Origin: Prosapia bicincta
Taxonomy: Eukaryota > Arthropoda > Insecta > Hemiptera > Cercopidae
Length of the DNA stretch: 64,000 nucleotides
Assembly: GCA_036971475.1 (NCBI GenBank)
Contig: JBAIZL010000010.1
Location: 14,468,514 to 14,532,513 of the forward strand
Direction: 5' to 3'
Shown: in pieces, positions 22,284 through 34,040 of the stretch
Numbering within the stretch: the stretch's first letter is position 1
Layout: every line of letters starts with the position of its first letter
Position numbers and translations under genes: made by a program
Notes under the pieces: generated by a model
What the model was told of the DNA's origin: nothing
Databases searched by the model: none
The model's input: the letters and a program-made list of their open reading frames with translations, nothing else

Positions 22284-22530
22284 GCAATTACGTATTCACT
22301 TAGTTAGGTACTTTTTTAATATAGCTTCAAAGAGTATGTATGATTTGTGTTGGGTTTGATCATTAAATATGTTTGTACTTTGTGTTTTTGTGTGTTTGTA
22401 AATTTCTTATTTTTTAGTGTGTTTAGATGTGGTCCATTTATGTTGAAATACTCTTGTATACATACTCTTTGATACTATCAAAAACCTGCCTTTAAAAATG
22501 TCACCACTTAACATAACAACTCCAAGCAGA

Positions 22531-22567
22531 AGGCACTGATGAAGTTCGCCATGAAAACATTCTGTCT
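22531..22567 (+). ncRNA. Hammerhead motif, family a, stem II lost
   Basis: Same organisation as 7253-7289, with AACATT in place of the palindrome AACGTT. Confidence 0.4.
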
Positions 22568-22619
22568 CAGTAAGTTTTGTCAAATTTACAAATTTTAAAG
22601 TTCGGATAGTCATGAACTA

Positions 22620-24425
22620 ATGTTAAAGTGACTAATTAAGTTTCACTGAACGCAATGGACTACAAAATTCAGGAATACCAATATATGAAATAAAATTCAA
22701 TTTATTAATAATATGCAAAACATACAACTATCAATAATTTGTAAATATATCTGTAGCTTAAATTTAATCAAAAAAACTGAAGAGAAATATTCGAAAGTAA
22801 AGTTTGAAACTTTGTATTAAACTTTGAACTAAGAAATTTAAAACTTTCACAATAGTTTTCAATAGCTGAAGTGAGACTCATATCTTATGAGTTTGTTATA
22901 ATGATATGAATAGTGCAATTTGGTTAATACATAATTAATATTCTTACAATACATAAAATGCTATCAACACAATATACTTTTTCTATATAAAGAATAGTTA
23001 TAAATTTAACGTGGTAATATGTTAACTATCTGTGGAGATAATGACGGAACGAATGTGATTAGACAAAGTACAGGACCTGTTTTAATGTTTAATCTTCTTA
23101 TATTATTAGCAATTTTCTTCTAAATACTTTTTATATAAGGTAAAAATAAAAAAATTATTATCCTCGCAACTATTAGTAGTCAAATGCCCAGAATTATTAT
23201 TACCAATATTATATTTATAAGTATTCAGCCCTAGTTTAAAATAAACCAACTTTTTAATATTGAAATCTGAAATGTTTGCAAAATTAAAATAAATATCTTT
23301 GACTCTTTATTTAATCATAACTATACATGTCTATCATTTATTTGAAAAAAAACATATAATAAATCAACTGATTATTGAAAACCTTTCGAAACCTTCCTGC
23401 TAACAGCATAATAACAATTCTAGGAAAAATAAAGCTAAAACACAGATAATATTCTACAATTGAGATAAAGTCTTTTTAATATTCTACATTATATTAGCCG
23501 AATCTGTATATTAAACTAATCTTGTTTCTTGCAAGACTAATATGTACTTTTAAAAACTTAAAATTGAAAAGAAATTCACCTGGTTGACAGAATTAGTTTG
23601 CAATTGGTGGTGATGATTTAGGTGTTGGTGGTTCTGGTCGCTAATGCTGGTGGTTTATTAGATGGCAGCTGTCTTGATGAAAAGTTAGTAAGTATCTGAA
23701 AACAGGAATTTATTTATTTATTAAACAATTGTGTGTGTTTGTGTGTGTGTGTGAAATAGCAAAGATATTAAAATATTATAGTCAAGACATATTTTAAATA
23801 TAGTATAATTACCTTCATAAGTATTGATAGAAGACATTTTGTTGAACATTTAGCGTTACCCAGGGTGCACCACAGGGAGGCGCCTAACTTCACACCCTCT
23901 AAAATAAACAAACAGGTTAACAATGAATATACATCACGTATATATAGTACTAATAAAATAATTGTTATTAACAAAAATGCAGCTCATGTAATATTGTAAA
24001 TATGTTGTTTTAGTTTAGAATATCTGTGCATTTGTTGTAATGAACAATGTTTTCTATAAATTATAGTATCAAATACAAATTTTATATCAAGTTATAGTTT
24101 GTATAATGGTATTGATTTGGTTTGCCCAATGATTTTTCTAACTTGGAAAACAACAAAACCTGATATTCAAATAAGAAGCAAATTACTAAAACAGCCTCAC
24201 ACTTTTAGTTTTAGTTACAAAATATTTTAGTCTTCCTTACTAGAACAAAAATAGCATTTTCTCGTTTTCAGATCATTTCAAAATAAAAGGATGTTGTTGA
24301 ACAGTTTTAAAAAAATTATTCTTATTTGCATCTATACCGTTTAGTATTTTTAATATTACATAATTTTCTTCTTTTAAATAGTTTTGTAGGCTGTTGAAGC
24401 AATAAAGTAACTATTTTGGAAAAAT
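22620..24425. repeat. Fragment D, copy 3
   Basis: The paralog of 7340-9125. After its end ('actattttggaaaa') there is no PLE tail, unlike in D1 and D2, so this copy shows the sequence beyond the PLE junction. The candidate splice sites are kept. Confidence 0.7.
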
Positions 24426-24780
24426 ACTAAATTATGTTTATAAATTTCAATACTTACGGAGGGTCAGGCAGAGGCGGAGAGCTGCAGCTGCAGATTCTAG
24501 AAACAATACAAGCACTTAGAACAACTTACAAACAATACATATTATATCCCTTAAGTTATATAGTACAGCCAAACCTCTTCTTATTGACACTCCCATGTTA
24601 CAAAATGACTCTAACTTTTGATAACATTTTCAATCCTTAGTCCATTGCAAAAGAATCATCTATCAAATTTCTCACAACAATACACACTCTTAAATATGGA
24701 CAGGTGCATTTACTCTTTTTGTCAAAAAAATTAACACATTTGAATTTAACTTGTAATACAAACATTACTTAGTGATATTT
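24426..24780. other. Unidentified stretch
   Basis: Includes a slightly GC-richer patch at 24460-24500 and a 68-codon frame at 24434-24640. Nothing was recognised. It is not repeated elsewhere in the window. Confidence 0.3.
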
Positions 24781-24781
24781 G

Positions 24782-25182
24782 TCAGGAGACATGTTTCCAC
24801 TTAGTCAATACAATGCCTTTAATACACTTGCATTGTAGAATGTTGCAAGTCATGGACAAGATTGTCTGCTCAGATAAGTGATATTTTGGTGTTCTGTAAT
24901 GTGGGGTTGTTCTGAGTTGATTATTTTTTTGTATATAGTGTTTTATTGTATTTTTAACCGTGTGTTCTGTCACTAGCTATGTAGTCTCTTTGATTTTTGT
25001 GGTGTTTGTACATGGTAATTCAAAATTTTCTGTTATGTTCAGTTTACTGCTTTTATTGGTAAAGTATAGAACTTTTAGGTTTGTGCCAATGTTGGTGTAT
25101 GTGTGTAATGAGTTTTGCATAAGTATGCTGCAATTAGGATTAGGTTGTGTATGTTTATGTACTCCTTGTATTTTGTGGTGAA
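24782..25182 (-). pseudogene. PLE endonuclease C-terminal relic
   Basis: Two minus frames (24977-25213 and 24782-24973) in succession read like the end of a GIY-YIG endonuclease: LHTYTNIGTNLKVLYFTNK, then SKLNITENFEL, the position of the usual SKLNTLE-F-EIY segment of PLEs. The GIY-YIG motif itself is not seen. It joins repeat B at about 25183. Confidence 0.45.
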
Positions 25183-25399
25183 ATTTCTTCCCATTTACCC
25201 TACTTAAAAGCATTAGAAATTGTTACTTTTGCAATGGTCTTTTGACCAGATACGAACAATATTTGTTGGTTGGAAGTTTTACTGTACTATAATTTTATAG
25301 TAAATCATAAGTAACTATTGTGAATAATGATGAACTTACTTGCTGGCGTGTTTCAAAACTATCATTTTATTGACGAAGCTGACCTGCTACTCCTGGCGA

Positions 25400-26800
25400 T
25401 TGCTCAAGGTTGCAAGACCTATGATTTATGATTTTTGTTTACTATAAAATGGAATAAGGTGTTAGATTCGAAGAGTGTGTGGTCATTTGTATGCTGTTTT
25501 TGTGTTGTGTAATGTTTGAATATTTAATTTTTCTGTAATGGTTAATTTATTTACTATGGTTTGGTATGTGGGGAATATTTAAATTAGTATGGATGCTTGT
25601 GTATGTGTGTTGGGGGTTTTGTATATGTGTTGTGTAGCTGGATTTTTAATTTATGTTTCATCAACAACATAAAAAAAGTATTAAGCCATAGTAAAAAACT
25701 AACCACTACAGTAAAATTTTAAATATTCAAACATCATACAACAAAACAAAAACAACCTATCTTGAATGTTCGCACATACTTCAAATCTATCGCCTTATCA
25801 GAATACACAGTAAACAACCCGCTTAACCCAAACCCTCTCCAACCTTATAAATCATATGTCCAGCAACCACTGGCATTGTTGGGTATTGTATTTCAGAACA
25901 AAACCATTGATGTTATTTTATTAGTAGCTTCTTTTGTTTTAGTGTATAAGCTTTAAAAACCCACCACATACATATAGTACAAAAATTTCTAGAATTACGA
26001 ACGATACATTAGTCTTTGAAATAATAATTCAAAAGAACTGATTTTTTGTTTAGCGAACTTGAACAACAAAGTAATGTGCTTTTGCTAGATGTAGAAGTTG
26101 ATGTTGTTGGGAGATGTGTATCAGACGAATGTAGGTTAAGTTGATGATAGGTTATTGATGATAACGTTCTTAGTAAAACTTTCCAAGATGACTTAGATGT
26201 TGATCATGTTCCGACAAACTGTTGTGTAATTGGGTAAAAGAGGTGTAAAAGAAATCAAGAAGAATATATTCAGACCGTAACTCTTCTTCTACAACAACCA
26301 AAAGTAAGGCCAATATAGACATTGGCATACATTAATATATTTCCAAGTCTTTACGTGTGAGTTAGGAGCTAAGGTTGAAAATGGAATAAAAGAATATAGT
26401 TACTATAATTAGTAAAAATAAAATAAAAAACAAAAACCATATTATACAAATTGGACCAAAGAAATGGATTGAACTGAAGGAAAGCACTTTTATTGTGTCT
26501 GAAGAAAAATAAATACTAATCCAATATTTAAAATAAATATTTAGGTTACTATGTTTCGTAATTAATAATATTAAACACAATGACGCGAAGACTAACTTAG
26601 CAAAAGTTTCAATAGTACAGATAAATTTCTAAGTACTTTAATTAAAATATTTTGCTTTTAAAAAAAGTGAGGGTGGAAACTATTTTTATCTATACACTTT
26701 AACATTTAGGGTAGCATACATACAAGTAACTTAGCCGAGATTGTATAACATTTATACCGATGTCTACATGGAGATTTTCTATCAAATTATTAATTAACTA
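25400..26800. other. Unidentified part of repeat B
   Basis: AT-rich. A 64-codon frame at 25762-25956 is present with one change in the second copy (47077-47271), but it has no recognisable similarity. The stretch 26040-26340 reads like decayed coding sequence (LEQQSNVLLLDVEVDVV, then a stop); I cannot assign it. Confidence 0.3.
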
Positions 26801-26819
26801 ATACCACACGAAATTACAT

Positions 26820-27080
26820 ATTCATTTTACCAACAACACTTGTCACACGGATAGTGGATCACTGACTTATGTGCGATGTGTTTTTACCTATGAGAGTACT
26901 ATCCCCTCAGGTTTATGGTCGTCGAGATCACGGGATTTGTCTCCTTCTAATTATTACTTATGGGGAAATTTAAAAAATAAAATATATGCCACAATCCAAA
27001 AACCATTGAAGAGGAAAAGCTCTTGATCACAAACTGCATACGCACTACAACTATTACGACTATTGAACAAAATATTAAAT
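26820..27080 (+). pseudogene. DDE transposase C-terminal relic
   Basis: A frame reading PSGLWSSRSRDLSPSNYYLWGNLKNKIYAT resembles the end of Tc/mariner-type DDE transposases, where a PPRSPDL, D-F/Y-LWG-LK block precedes the C-terminus. The preceding sequence is broken. The paralog is at 48120-48385. The family within the superfamily is uncertain. Confidence 0.5.
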
Positions 27081-27099
27081 GATACTACTATTTAGTAGA

Positions 27100-27145
27100 G
27101 GGTTAGCTTCGTAAAGGAACGATTGTTTGGAAACGCGTCAGCAAC
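27100..27145 (+). ncRNA. Degenerate hammerhead-like PLE end, family f
   Basis: GAA, palindrome ACGCGT, C, AGC on the 3' side; stem II GGAAC/GTTTG; GCT/AGC stem I; no CUGANGA core. The tail (to about 27235) matches the right part of the 149-bp insert at 2406-2554. The paralog is at 48400-48445. Confidence 0.3.
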
Positions 27146-27235
27146 TAAGCAATTTCGTATTCACTTAGTTAAGTAGTTTTTAAAATTAGTTTAATCAGTG
27201 AATTCAAGATGATTACATCAAGAAACTTATTTATT

Positions 27236-28168
27236 AAATGATATTTGTAAATTGTTACAACAATCCAGGATATGTCATAAATAAACAAATATAATTGTAA
27301 TTGTGTTACGTTTTATTTATGGGGCTACTTTTATATGCGGCAACCTGTATGTTTATGTGACACTTGCTGATGGAAACTGTTTTATTAGCTTAATCTGACA
27401 AAAATTATGCGACAGAAGAAACACCTTTAAATACATGTTAGGAGGTACGAACGATTTTTTAAAAAACACATGATAATAAGCTATGTTATGACTTTTTTTA
27501 CACAAATAATATTTGTTTCCATCTTTGAAATGAGATACTAACTTTTACTCTGTAAGAAATATAAAATGTTTTTCTATGAGTAGTACAACAGTTATGAGGT
27601 GACATTGCCTCTTAGAGTTACACCATAACTTTCTCCTTTTCCCAGTATCAGGGGATTGCCCCTTACTTCACTTTATTTCTCTTACCCTTCTTACACAGAA
27701 GTATAGGAACCCTTTTCTTATTACGACTATTTTCCCAATTATAATAGAGAATAGATTTACTTTAGCTAGAAGACTTTCCACAGGTGATGTTTTATACCAG
27801 GGGGTTGTATAACCCTACCCTAATCCTATTATTCACAATCCTTTCTTACTCTTCATAGGTGACCATGATAAAAAAGCCTGGACATCTTAAAATGAAATAA
27901 ATAAAAAGAACTATGAAGTAAGGATGCTAGTTTCAAAAGTTATTTTTAATTTGAACCATTTGACTGTTTTATCAGAGAATGGGACGATTCTTAAACATCA
28001 CAAATGTAATTACTACATTTAAATATTTAGGTGATGATAATATTTCTTAGTTATCTTTGTAACAACATATTCTTGTAAACACCTCTCATTATATGGCTCT
28101 CCGCCTTTTGTATAGCAGCCGTTTCAGGTCGATTTCCAGTCATGTCATACTAAGGTACTGTTCAGATG
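27236..28168. other. Unidentified part of repeat B
   Basis: No coding similarity seen. It is conserved with 48535-49460 apart from small changes. Confidence 0.35.
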
Positions 28169-28169
28169 A

Positions 28170-28302
28170 AGCTGCGACTTTTAAACCTGAAACGGACACA
28201 TCAGTTGAACTCACCCAGCTGTGACTATCAAACCTGAAGCAGACAAATCAGTTGGACTCACCCAGCTGTGACTGTCAAACCTGAAACAGACAAATCAGCT
28301 GG
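28170..28302. repeat. 47-bp tandem repeat, 2.8 units
   Basis: Unit starts are at 28170, 28217 and 28264, each beginning AGCTG, then 'aaacctgaa' and 'gacaaatcag'. The paralog at 49461-49592 has the same period (starts 49461, 49508, 49555). An inverted 'ccgtttcaggt' lies just upstream at about 28128. Confidence 0.9.
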
Positions 28303-28454
28303 TATAAGATTATTTTTATGCTGCATTATAAATATATACTATTCATTTAATATCTTATAACAATATATTTCTCTTAACTACCATTCTTGAGTTAATATAC
28401 TCAATATGTTTGTATTTTTGTAGCTTCTATAAAAATACTTCTCTTATAAATTTC

Positions 28455-28665
28455 TTGATATTCAAATTAGTAAAAAACTAACTAAAACACTTGTAAATAT
28501 TTTACAAACTTGCTTATAGTAGCACTTACTTATATTTTTTGAGAACGGCTGTTTTGAGAGATGTGTCCCATTGTTGAGAAACGGCCGTCCACAACAAATA
28601 TAAGTTTACAAGTGTTTTAGTGAAAACTAGTAACTCTTGTGAAAAGGAATCAAATATAAAAGGTT
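28455..28665. repeat. Head-to-head PLE family-g ends (short)
   Basis: The left arm (minus) runs from 'acacttgtaaat' to the 'gagaacggctg' motif; the right arm (plus) from 'gaaacggccgtcc' to 'ggaatcaa'. The hammerhead halves are joined so that only parts remain. The paralog at 49770-49975 keeps more of the right arm. Confidence 0.6.
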
Positions 28666-28825
28666 CAGTTATCTTTAATTTAGTTTTAATATTTTTCTTT
28701 CTAATAACCATTATTATCATATTTTTGCCCTTAGTTTATTACATATTGTTTACAGAAGTTAAAATCTTTACTTGCTTGATATTAATTCAATTTTTTGTTG
28801 ACATTTATTGAAATTTGACATCATA

Positions 28826-29840
28826 ACACTATACAGAGGCAACACCCGACAATGGGAAAAACTCCTCACCTACACATAAAATACACCCAAAACTCCACTT
28901 CACCTTAGAGATTCAAACAACCGATCCCTAAACTTCCTCAACCTAACCATAACAAAAAGCCACACACAAAAACACAGCTTCAACATTTATAGGAAACACA
29001 TAACAACAGACACACTTATCCACAACACCTCAAACCACCCTATCCACACAAACACGCCGTCTTCAGATTCATGCTCTATAGACTTAAAGTAGTTCCAATG
29101 ACCACATAAAACATAAACAAAGAACTAGACTCAAATAAATATTTAGCATACACAAATTGATACAACACCACAATAATAGACAAACTATGGTACAAAATAC
29201 AAAAAAACACTAAAATTAACACCACAGACAGGAAAAACAGATACGTCATATTACCATACATAAACAAAATAACAAATAAAATAACTCGAAAATTTCAAAA
29301 ACCAAGATACAAAATAGCACACAAAACTAATGACAAGTTACAATACAAAATACAACAACACTAACAACAAAGATAAACTATAAGCACCAGGCAAATACAA
29401 ACTAAACTGTGACAAATGTAACATATTCTATATTAGACAAATAGGTCGCAGCTTTAAAACAAGGAGTTGAGGAGCACAAACAGAACACCAACTCAGCATC
29501 TTACAATCACATAAAAGAAACAGAACACAAATACACAGACATTTACCATATCCTAGAATCCTACACATCAACAAAAAAGGACCACATCTCAACATACTAG
29601 AAAAATATGAAATTTTTCAGACACTCAAAAAACACAAGGTACAAACTTATTAAACGAACAAACACACATACTCTTTGATAATATCGAAACCTACCTTTAA
29701 AACCGTCACCGCTTAACCCGACATCTCCAAGCAGAAGACACTAATGAAGATTGCCACATAGTGATCGAAAACATTCTGTCTCAATGAGTTTAATCAAATT
29801 TACAAAATTAAAGTTCAGATAATCGTAAACTATTGTTAAA
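28826..29840 (+). pseudogene. PLE relic: RT end, GIY-YIG, tail, family a
   Basis: It begins in the RT after motif C (ITLYRG-like), with LNFLNLTITKSHT and FNIYRK. It then has a broken connector, a decayed GIY-YIG (YKLNCDKCN, FYIRQIGRSF) and a family-a hammerhead end at 29733-29779 whose core reads CTAATGA. It contains many stops. This piece is absent at the matching position of the second B/C copy, which instead has a pair of PLEs. Confidence 0.7.
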
Positions 29841-30044
29841 GTGATTAATATTTATATCTCAAATGTATGGAAACATTTGCTTCACCAGTCCACATTGTCA
29901 AGAAAGACAATAATCCTCAGAACAAAAGATTTCCTTGCACAGTTTTATTCAATGTAACTAATATTGTACCACATTACTCTGGAGATGATTGCTTTGCAAA
30001 AAAAATGTACAACAAGATTTATTTGAATAAAAATGTTTATTTGT

Positions 30045-30425
30045 GACTAAAACACTTGTATAATATGTTACAGTTGCCTATACAAGCACTAGGGTAGGGA
30101 TGTAGGTGTATTTTAGATGGTATTATGATGTCAACAAATGTATGTGACTAATAATGTAATTGGGCATAACTGAGTATGTGTGAGCCAATTAGTTACATTA
30201 TAACTCACATACACTTTTTGATATCATCCCTACCTTATTTCCACCCCACCCTAAACTATAACATGAATGAAGTCAGTTACAGTCTGATTTCCAATGGGAC
30301 ATGTCGCCCAAAACGTCTGACCTCAACAATCATAAAAGTAAGTGCTACTATATGCAAGTGTAACATATTTACATGTGTTTTAAGTTAAAAACTAGTAGCT
30401 CACATGAAGATGGAATCAAATAAAA
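30045..30425. repeat. Head-to-head PLE family-g ends (medium)
   Basis: The left arm is inverted relative to the right arm around about 30190. The right arm has a diverged hammerhead-like motif at 30275-30315; the left arm has lost its own. The fuller paralog, with both arms, is at about 53370-53910. Confidence 0.6.
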
Positions 30426-31850
30426 TGAATTTTGTTTTCAGTTTTATCTTATATAATAAGAAAATGATAATTTTTTAATCTCAGTGATTTAATGAAGATT
30501 TAACATACATTTCAAATTTGTTCCTTATGCTGTATGGTTCAAAAATATTTAAAGTGAAAACCATTTTATTTCTATATTTTTTGTACACAAAAAAGAATTT
30601 CAGATAAACATATGTAAAATAAATTATGTTATGATATTATTCTCTGGTTTATAACAAAAACAATGATATAGTTAACTTGTATTGTATTTTTTTATATCTT
30701 AAAAAAAATTCTTTTCCACAATAGCAAAAAAGCCAGACCTGTGCATCATTATATTTTATGTATAAATCTTGTTTTTCTTTTGATCATAAATGCATATAAC
30801 AATTTTTTATCCTAGTGAATCAATGAACATTTCATATATATTTTTCATTCATACGTAAGGCATTCATACGTACAAGGGATATAAGCAATTAAAGTAAAGG
30901 AACAAATTTTGTAAATAAAAAAAACTTTTGGTAAAGTTATATGCCAAATATTATTTCATTATATTATTCCACAGTTGACAAAAAAATAATAACTTCTTAC
31001 ACATTGAGAAAAGAAGTCTCATTTTAGGATAGTGACTGTCAGATTAATGACTAAACTCTTATGTTTTAAGAAACTAGAGTAAAGTATTGAAAAAATTGCA
31101 AAACGTTTGTATAGATAAACTTACCTAAAATTCAGATAAAAGTCACTGCGTGTAGCAGTAAATATAGAGGATAACCATAGTTGCTGAAGAGTTGGTAGTT
31201 GTTGCCTTGATGAGTTTGAAGAGACAATGTTTTCATTCTAATGTCGGTCTTTATGTATCTCTTTTCTAGAAAAACAAAAGAATTAAAATTTGTGACAAAT
31301 GTTTTTCTAACTAAATGTTTAAAGCATTATAGAGGATCTTATATAATTCATGCAGAATATAAGACATGCCTGTGCTTCCTGCAGTCTTAGCTCTGCAGTC
31401 ACAGTTCTGCACATGCATGGTATTAACCTTGACTTTATATGAAAGAGTAGACAATATTTTTGCTGCACTATTTGTTTATAGTATGTATTTCTTTATGTTT
31501 ACTTATTTGAAAATCCACATGTGAATATAGACCTGTAACTCATTTTCTCAATGCAAGGAATGCATGTTAAACCCCTTTAAATTCATCAACAGATTTATAA
31601 GGTATATGGACAAAATCCAATATATTGGTAAGAAGAAAATTCAATTATAGATATTTAAATTGCATAATAATGACAGAAATAGTCGTCCATCTTTAGTTAA
31701 GGATGAATTTACCCAAGCCATAGATGAAAATATTTTTGCAATCTTTATGCTTAAATTTAGTACTAGAATGAAAACATTGGAAAGAACTCCAATACAATAG
31801 AGCTATCATCACTCTAGTTTGTAACTTCTTATTTGCTAGATTATACTTTT
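30426..31850. other. Unidentified part of repeat C
   Basis: No coding similarity. It holds the uninterrupted sequence at 31035-31045 into which the BEL/Pao element inserted in the second copy. The paralog is at 53910-54512 plus 59351-60290. Confidence 0.4.
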
Positions 31851-31854
31851 TTAA

Positions 31855-31912
31855 TAAGACCCTCTGATGATGATGACATGGTCATCGAAATGTGCATAAG
31901 GGCTTAATCTTA
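31855..31912 (+). ncRNA. Hammerhead ribozyme motif, family d
   Basis: Stem I has an inner part CCCT (31860-31863) pairing with AGGG (31899-31902) and an outer part TAAGA (31855-31859) pairing with TCTTA (31908-31912). Core CTGATGA (31864-31870), one extra T, a perfect 6-bp stem II GATGAC/GTCATC with loop ATG, GAA, stem III in ATGTGCAT, and A at 31898 in the cleavage position. It is one of the best-formed motifs in the window. Confidence 0.7.
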
Positions 31913-32289
31913 AGTAAGTTGTTTTATTTGTTATTTTTTATTATTTTTGTGGTATTTCTTTTTGTGATATCTTTCCAATATTTTCATTGTTATATATTGT
32001 ACCACTGTACTCTTGATATTGTATATTCAAATTATTACAATAAAAATATTAGAAAAACCCCAATACCACAAAAGAACTAAACACTTGTAAATATTTACAA
32101 ACTTGCCTATAGTAGCACTTACTTATATTTATTGAGGACGACCGTTTCAGCAGATGTGTCCAATTTTCAACTCAGACCGTAACTGATCCCAAGGTTTACA
32201 TAGGTTAGGGTTTTAGGATGGGGGTGGGATATTATGGTGGTGTGGATTTATTTTGTGATTATTAGGAGCTATGATGTCAAAAGGTGTGT

Positions 32290-32874
32290 GTGAGTTGTAA
32301 TGTAATTGTGTATTGAGTATGTGTGTAGGGTGTAGTTTGAAGTGTCTGTATATTTCGTAATGTTCGGTTGTGTATCATTGGTTATTTCTGTGTTGTTAAT
32401 GAAGATTTTGTAGGTTAGATGTTATGTCTATGAAGTCATGTTTTGTGGAGTTGAGATGATCGGCGAAGTTTGATTGGTAATTATTGTTTGTCAGTGCTTT
32501 TATATGTTCTTGGTAACGTGTGTAGAAGGACCTCCCTGTCTGGCCTATGTAAAAACTGGGACATGAACTGCAAGTTAATTTGTAAGCTTCAGTGGCGTTG
32601 TAAATGTCGATGATATTGTTGTTGGGTTTAAATTGTTTATTGAGAGTGTTGTGTGTGCAGTGGACTATTTTGTAGTTGTATTTCCGTAGTGTGTTGGTCA
32701 GATTGTGGGTTTTGGAAGATCTGTATGGTATTGATAAGTATTTTATGGGATTGTCGTGTTGTGTTTGTATTTGGGTTAATAGGTTTATTTTTTAGGCGGT
32801 TGTATAATTCATCAATCATTGTTGGGTTGTATCCATTAGTTTGTGCTTTATGTTTCATGGTGTTTAACTCCTAG
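32290..32874 (-). pseudogene. PLE connector and GIY-YIG endonuclease, left arm
   Basis: A minus frame at 32637-32858 reads KAQTNGYNPTMIDELYNRL, the PLE connector. Lower coordinates hold the decayed GIY-YIG domain. It mirrors the right arm at 32940-33480. Confidence 0.7.
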
Positions 32875-32939
32875 TAATGTTCTTCTTTGTCTAACAGTGT
32901 TTTAAGCAGGCGATATATCATGGTGTTGTAAGCGACTTA

Positions 32940-33480
32940 TTTAGCACAAACTAACGGATACAACAGAACAATGATTGACAAATTATACAACTGCCTAAAA
33001 AATAAACCTAATAACCCAAATACAAACACAACACAACAATTCCATAAAATACTTATCAATACCATACAGATCTTCCAAAACCCACAATCTAACCAACACA
33101 CTACTGAAATACAACTACAAAATAGCCCACTCCACATACAACACTCTCAATAAACAATTTAAACCCAACAATAAAATGAACGACATTTACAATGCCACTG
33201 GCGTTTACAAACTAACTTGTAGTTCATGCCCCAGTTACTACATAGGCCAGACAGGTAGGTCCTTCTACACACGTTACCAAGAACATATGAAAGCACTAAC
33301 AAACAATAACTACCAATCATACTTCTCCGATCATCTCAACTCCACAAAACATGACTACATACACATAACATCTTACCTACAAATCCTTCATAAACAACAC
33401 AGAAATAACTAACGCTACACAACCAAACAATACGAAATATACAGACACTTCAAACTACACGCTTCACACATACTCAATAC
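32940..33480 (+). pseudogene. PLE connector and GIY-YIG endonuclease, right arm
   Basis: An open frame at 32971-33153 holds the connector (MIDKLYNCLKN). The frame at 33176-33412 holds a well-kept GIY-YIG domain: GVYKLTCSSCPSYYIGQTGR, SFYTRYQEH, FSDHLNSTKHDY. A frameshift or stop separates the two. No RT is present. Confidence 0.8.
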
Positions 33481-33615
33481 ACAATTACATTACAACTCAC
33501 ACACACCTTTTGACATCATAGCTCCTAATAATCACATAATACACCCACACCACAATAATATCCCACCCCCACCCTAATACCCTAACCTACGTAAACTTTG
33601 AGATCAGTTATGGTC

Positions 33616-33657
33616 TGAGTTGACAATGGGACACATCTCCCGAAACGGCCGTCCTCA
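33616..33657 (+). ncRNA. Hammerhead-like motif, family g
   Basis: Stem I TGAG (33616-33619) with CTCA (33654-33657); core TTGACAA (33620-33626); extra T; stem II GGGA/TCCC; GAA; stem III palindrome ACGGCCGT (33645-33652); C at 33653. The core carries the paired change 3U-8A relative to the canonical 3C-8G. Confidence 0.5.
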
Positions 33658-33740
33658 ACAAATATAAGTAAGTGCTACTATAGGCAAGTTTGTAAATATT
33701 TACAAGTGTTTAGTGAGAACTAGTAGCTCACATGAAGATG

Positions 33741-34040
33741 GAATCAAAAAATAAAAAATCAACTAATATTAATAGTTACCTACGAATAAATCTTTGATGG
33801 GCAGATCAAATAATAAATTAATGAATATATATAAAGGGCCTAACTTACCTCTATATTTTTTGCTTCATTAATTTTATTTTAAATATATATGTTGCATTAT
33901 TTTCATTAGTTTTTATTCTATATATTCTTATAGCCTATAGTTTATATTACTGACATGGCTCAAGATGGCAGACTGTTGTTTGTTAGTCGAAGGCAGAGAG
34001 GAGGTGGAGAAGGGTTGGAGTCAGTCTAGTTTGTAAATTA
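33741..34040. other. Unidentified AT-rich stretch
   Basis: No gene or repeat end recognised, apart from a GC-richer patch at 33960-34025 that leads into the next feature. Confidence 0.3.

Larger units (their letters stand above)
15176..24425. repeat. Segmental repeat A, copy 2
   Basis: It matches 1-9125 almost base for base apart from small indels, with a 264-bp insertion at 18630-18893 as the main difference. The other components (149-bp PLE-end insert, PLE 3' part, NDUFA8 exon, broken PLE, fragment D) are in the same order. Confidence 0.9.
25183..32937. repeat. Segmental repeat B/C, copy 1
   Basis: It matches 46499-62745 once the insertions of the second copy are removed. Within it, in order: a degenerate PLE end, unidentified sequence, a DDE transposase relic, a degenerate hammerhead-like end, a 47-bp tandem repeat, an inverted PLE-end pair, a PLE relic, another inverted pair, about 1.4 kb of unidentified sequence, a family-d hammerhead and the left arm of a large inverted PLE. 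Confidence 0.85.
32080..33740. mobile_element. Large head-to-head PLE inverted pair, family g
   Basis: The left arm (32080-32937, minus) and right arm (32940-33740, plus) are each a 5'-truncated PLE with the connector, GIY-YIG endonuclease and family-g tail with hammerhead. They meet with essentially no spacer; the left arm extends about 90 bp further into the PLE body. The right end continues to 'agatggaatcaa', the terminus of this family. Confidence 0.8.

Noticed and set aside
25762..25956. 64-codon frame repeated at 47077
   Set aside because: Nearly unchanged between copies simply because the duplication is young; no similarity or codon signature.
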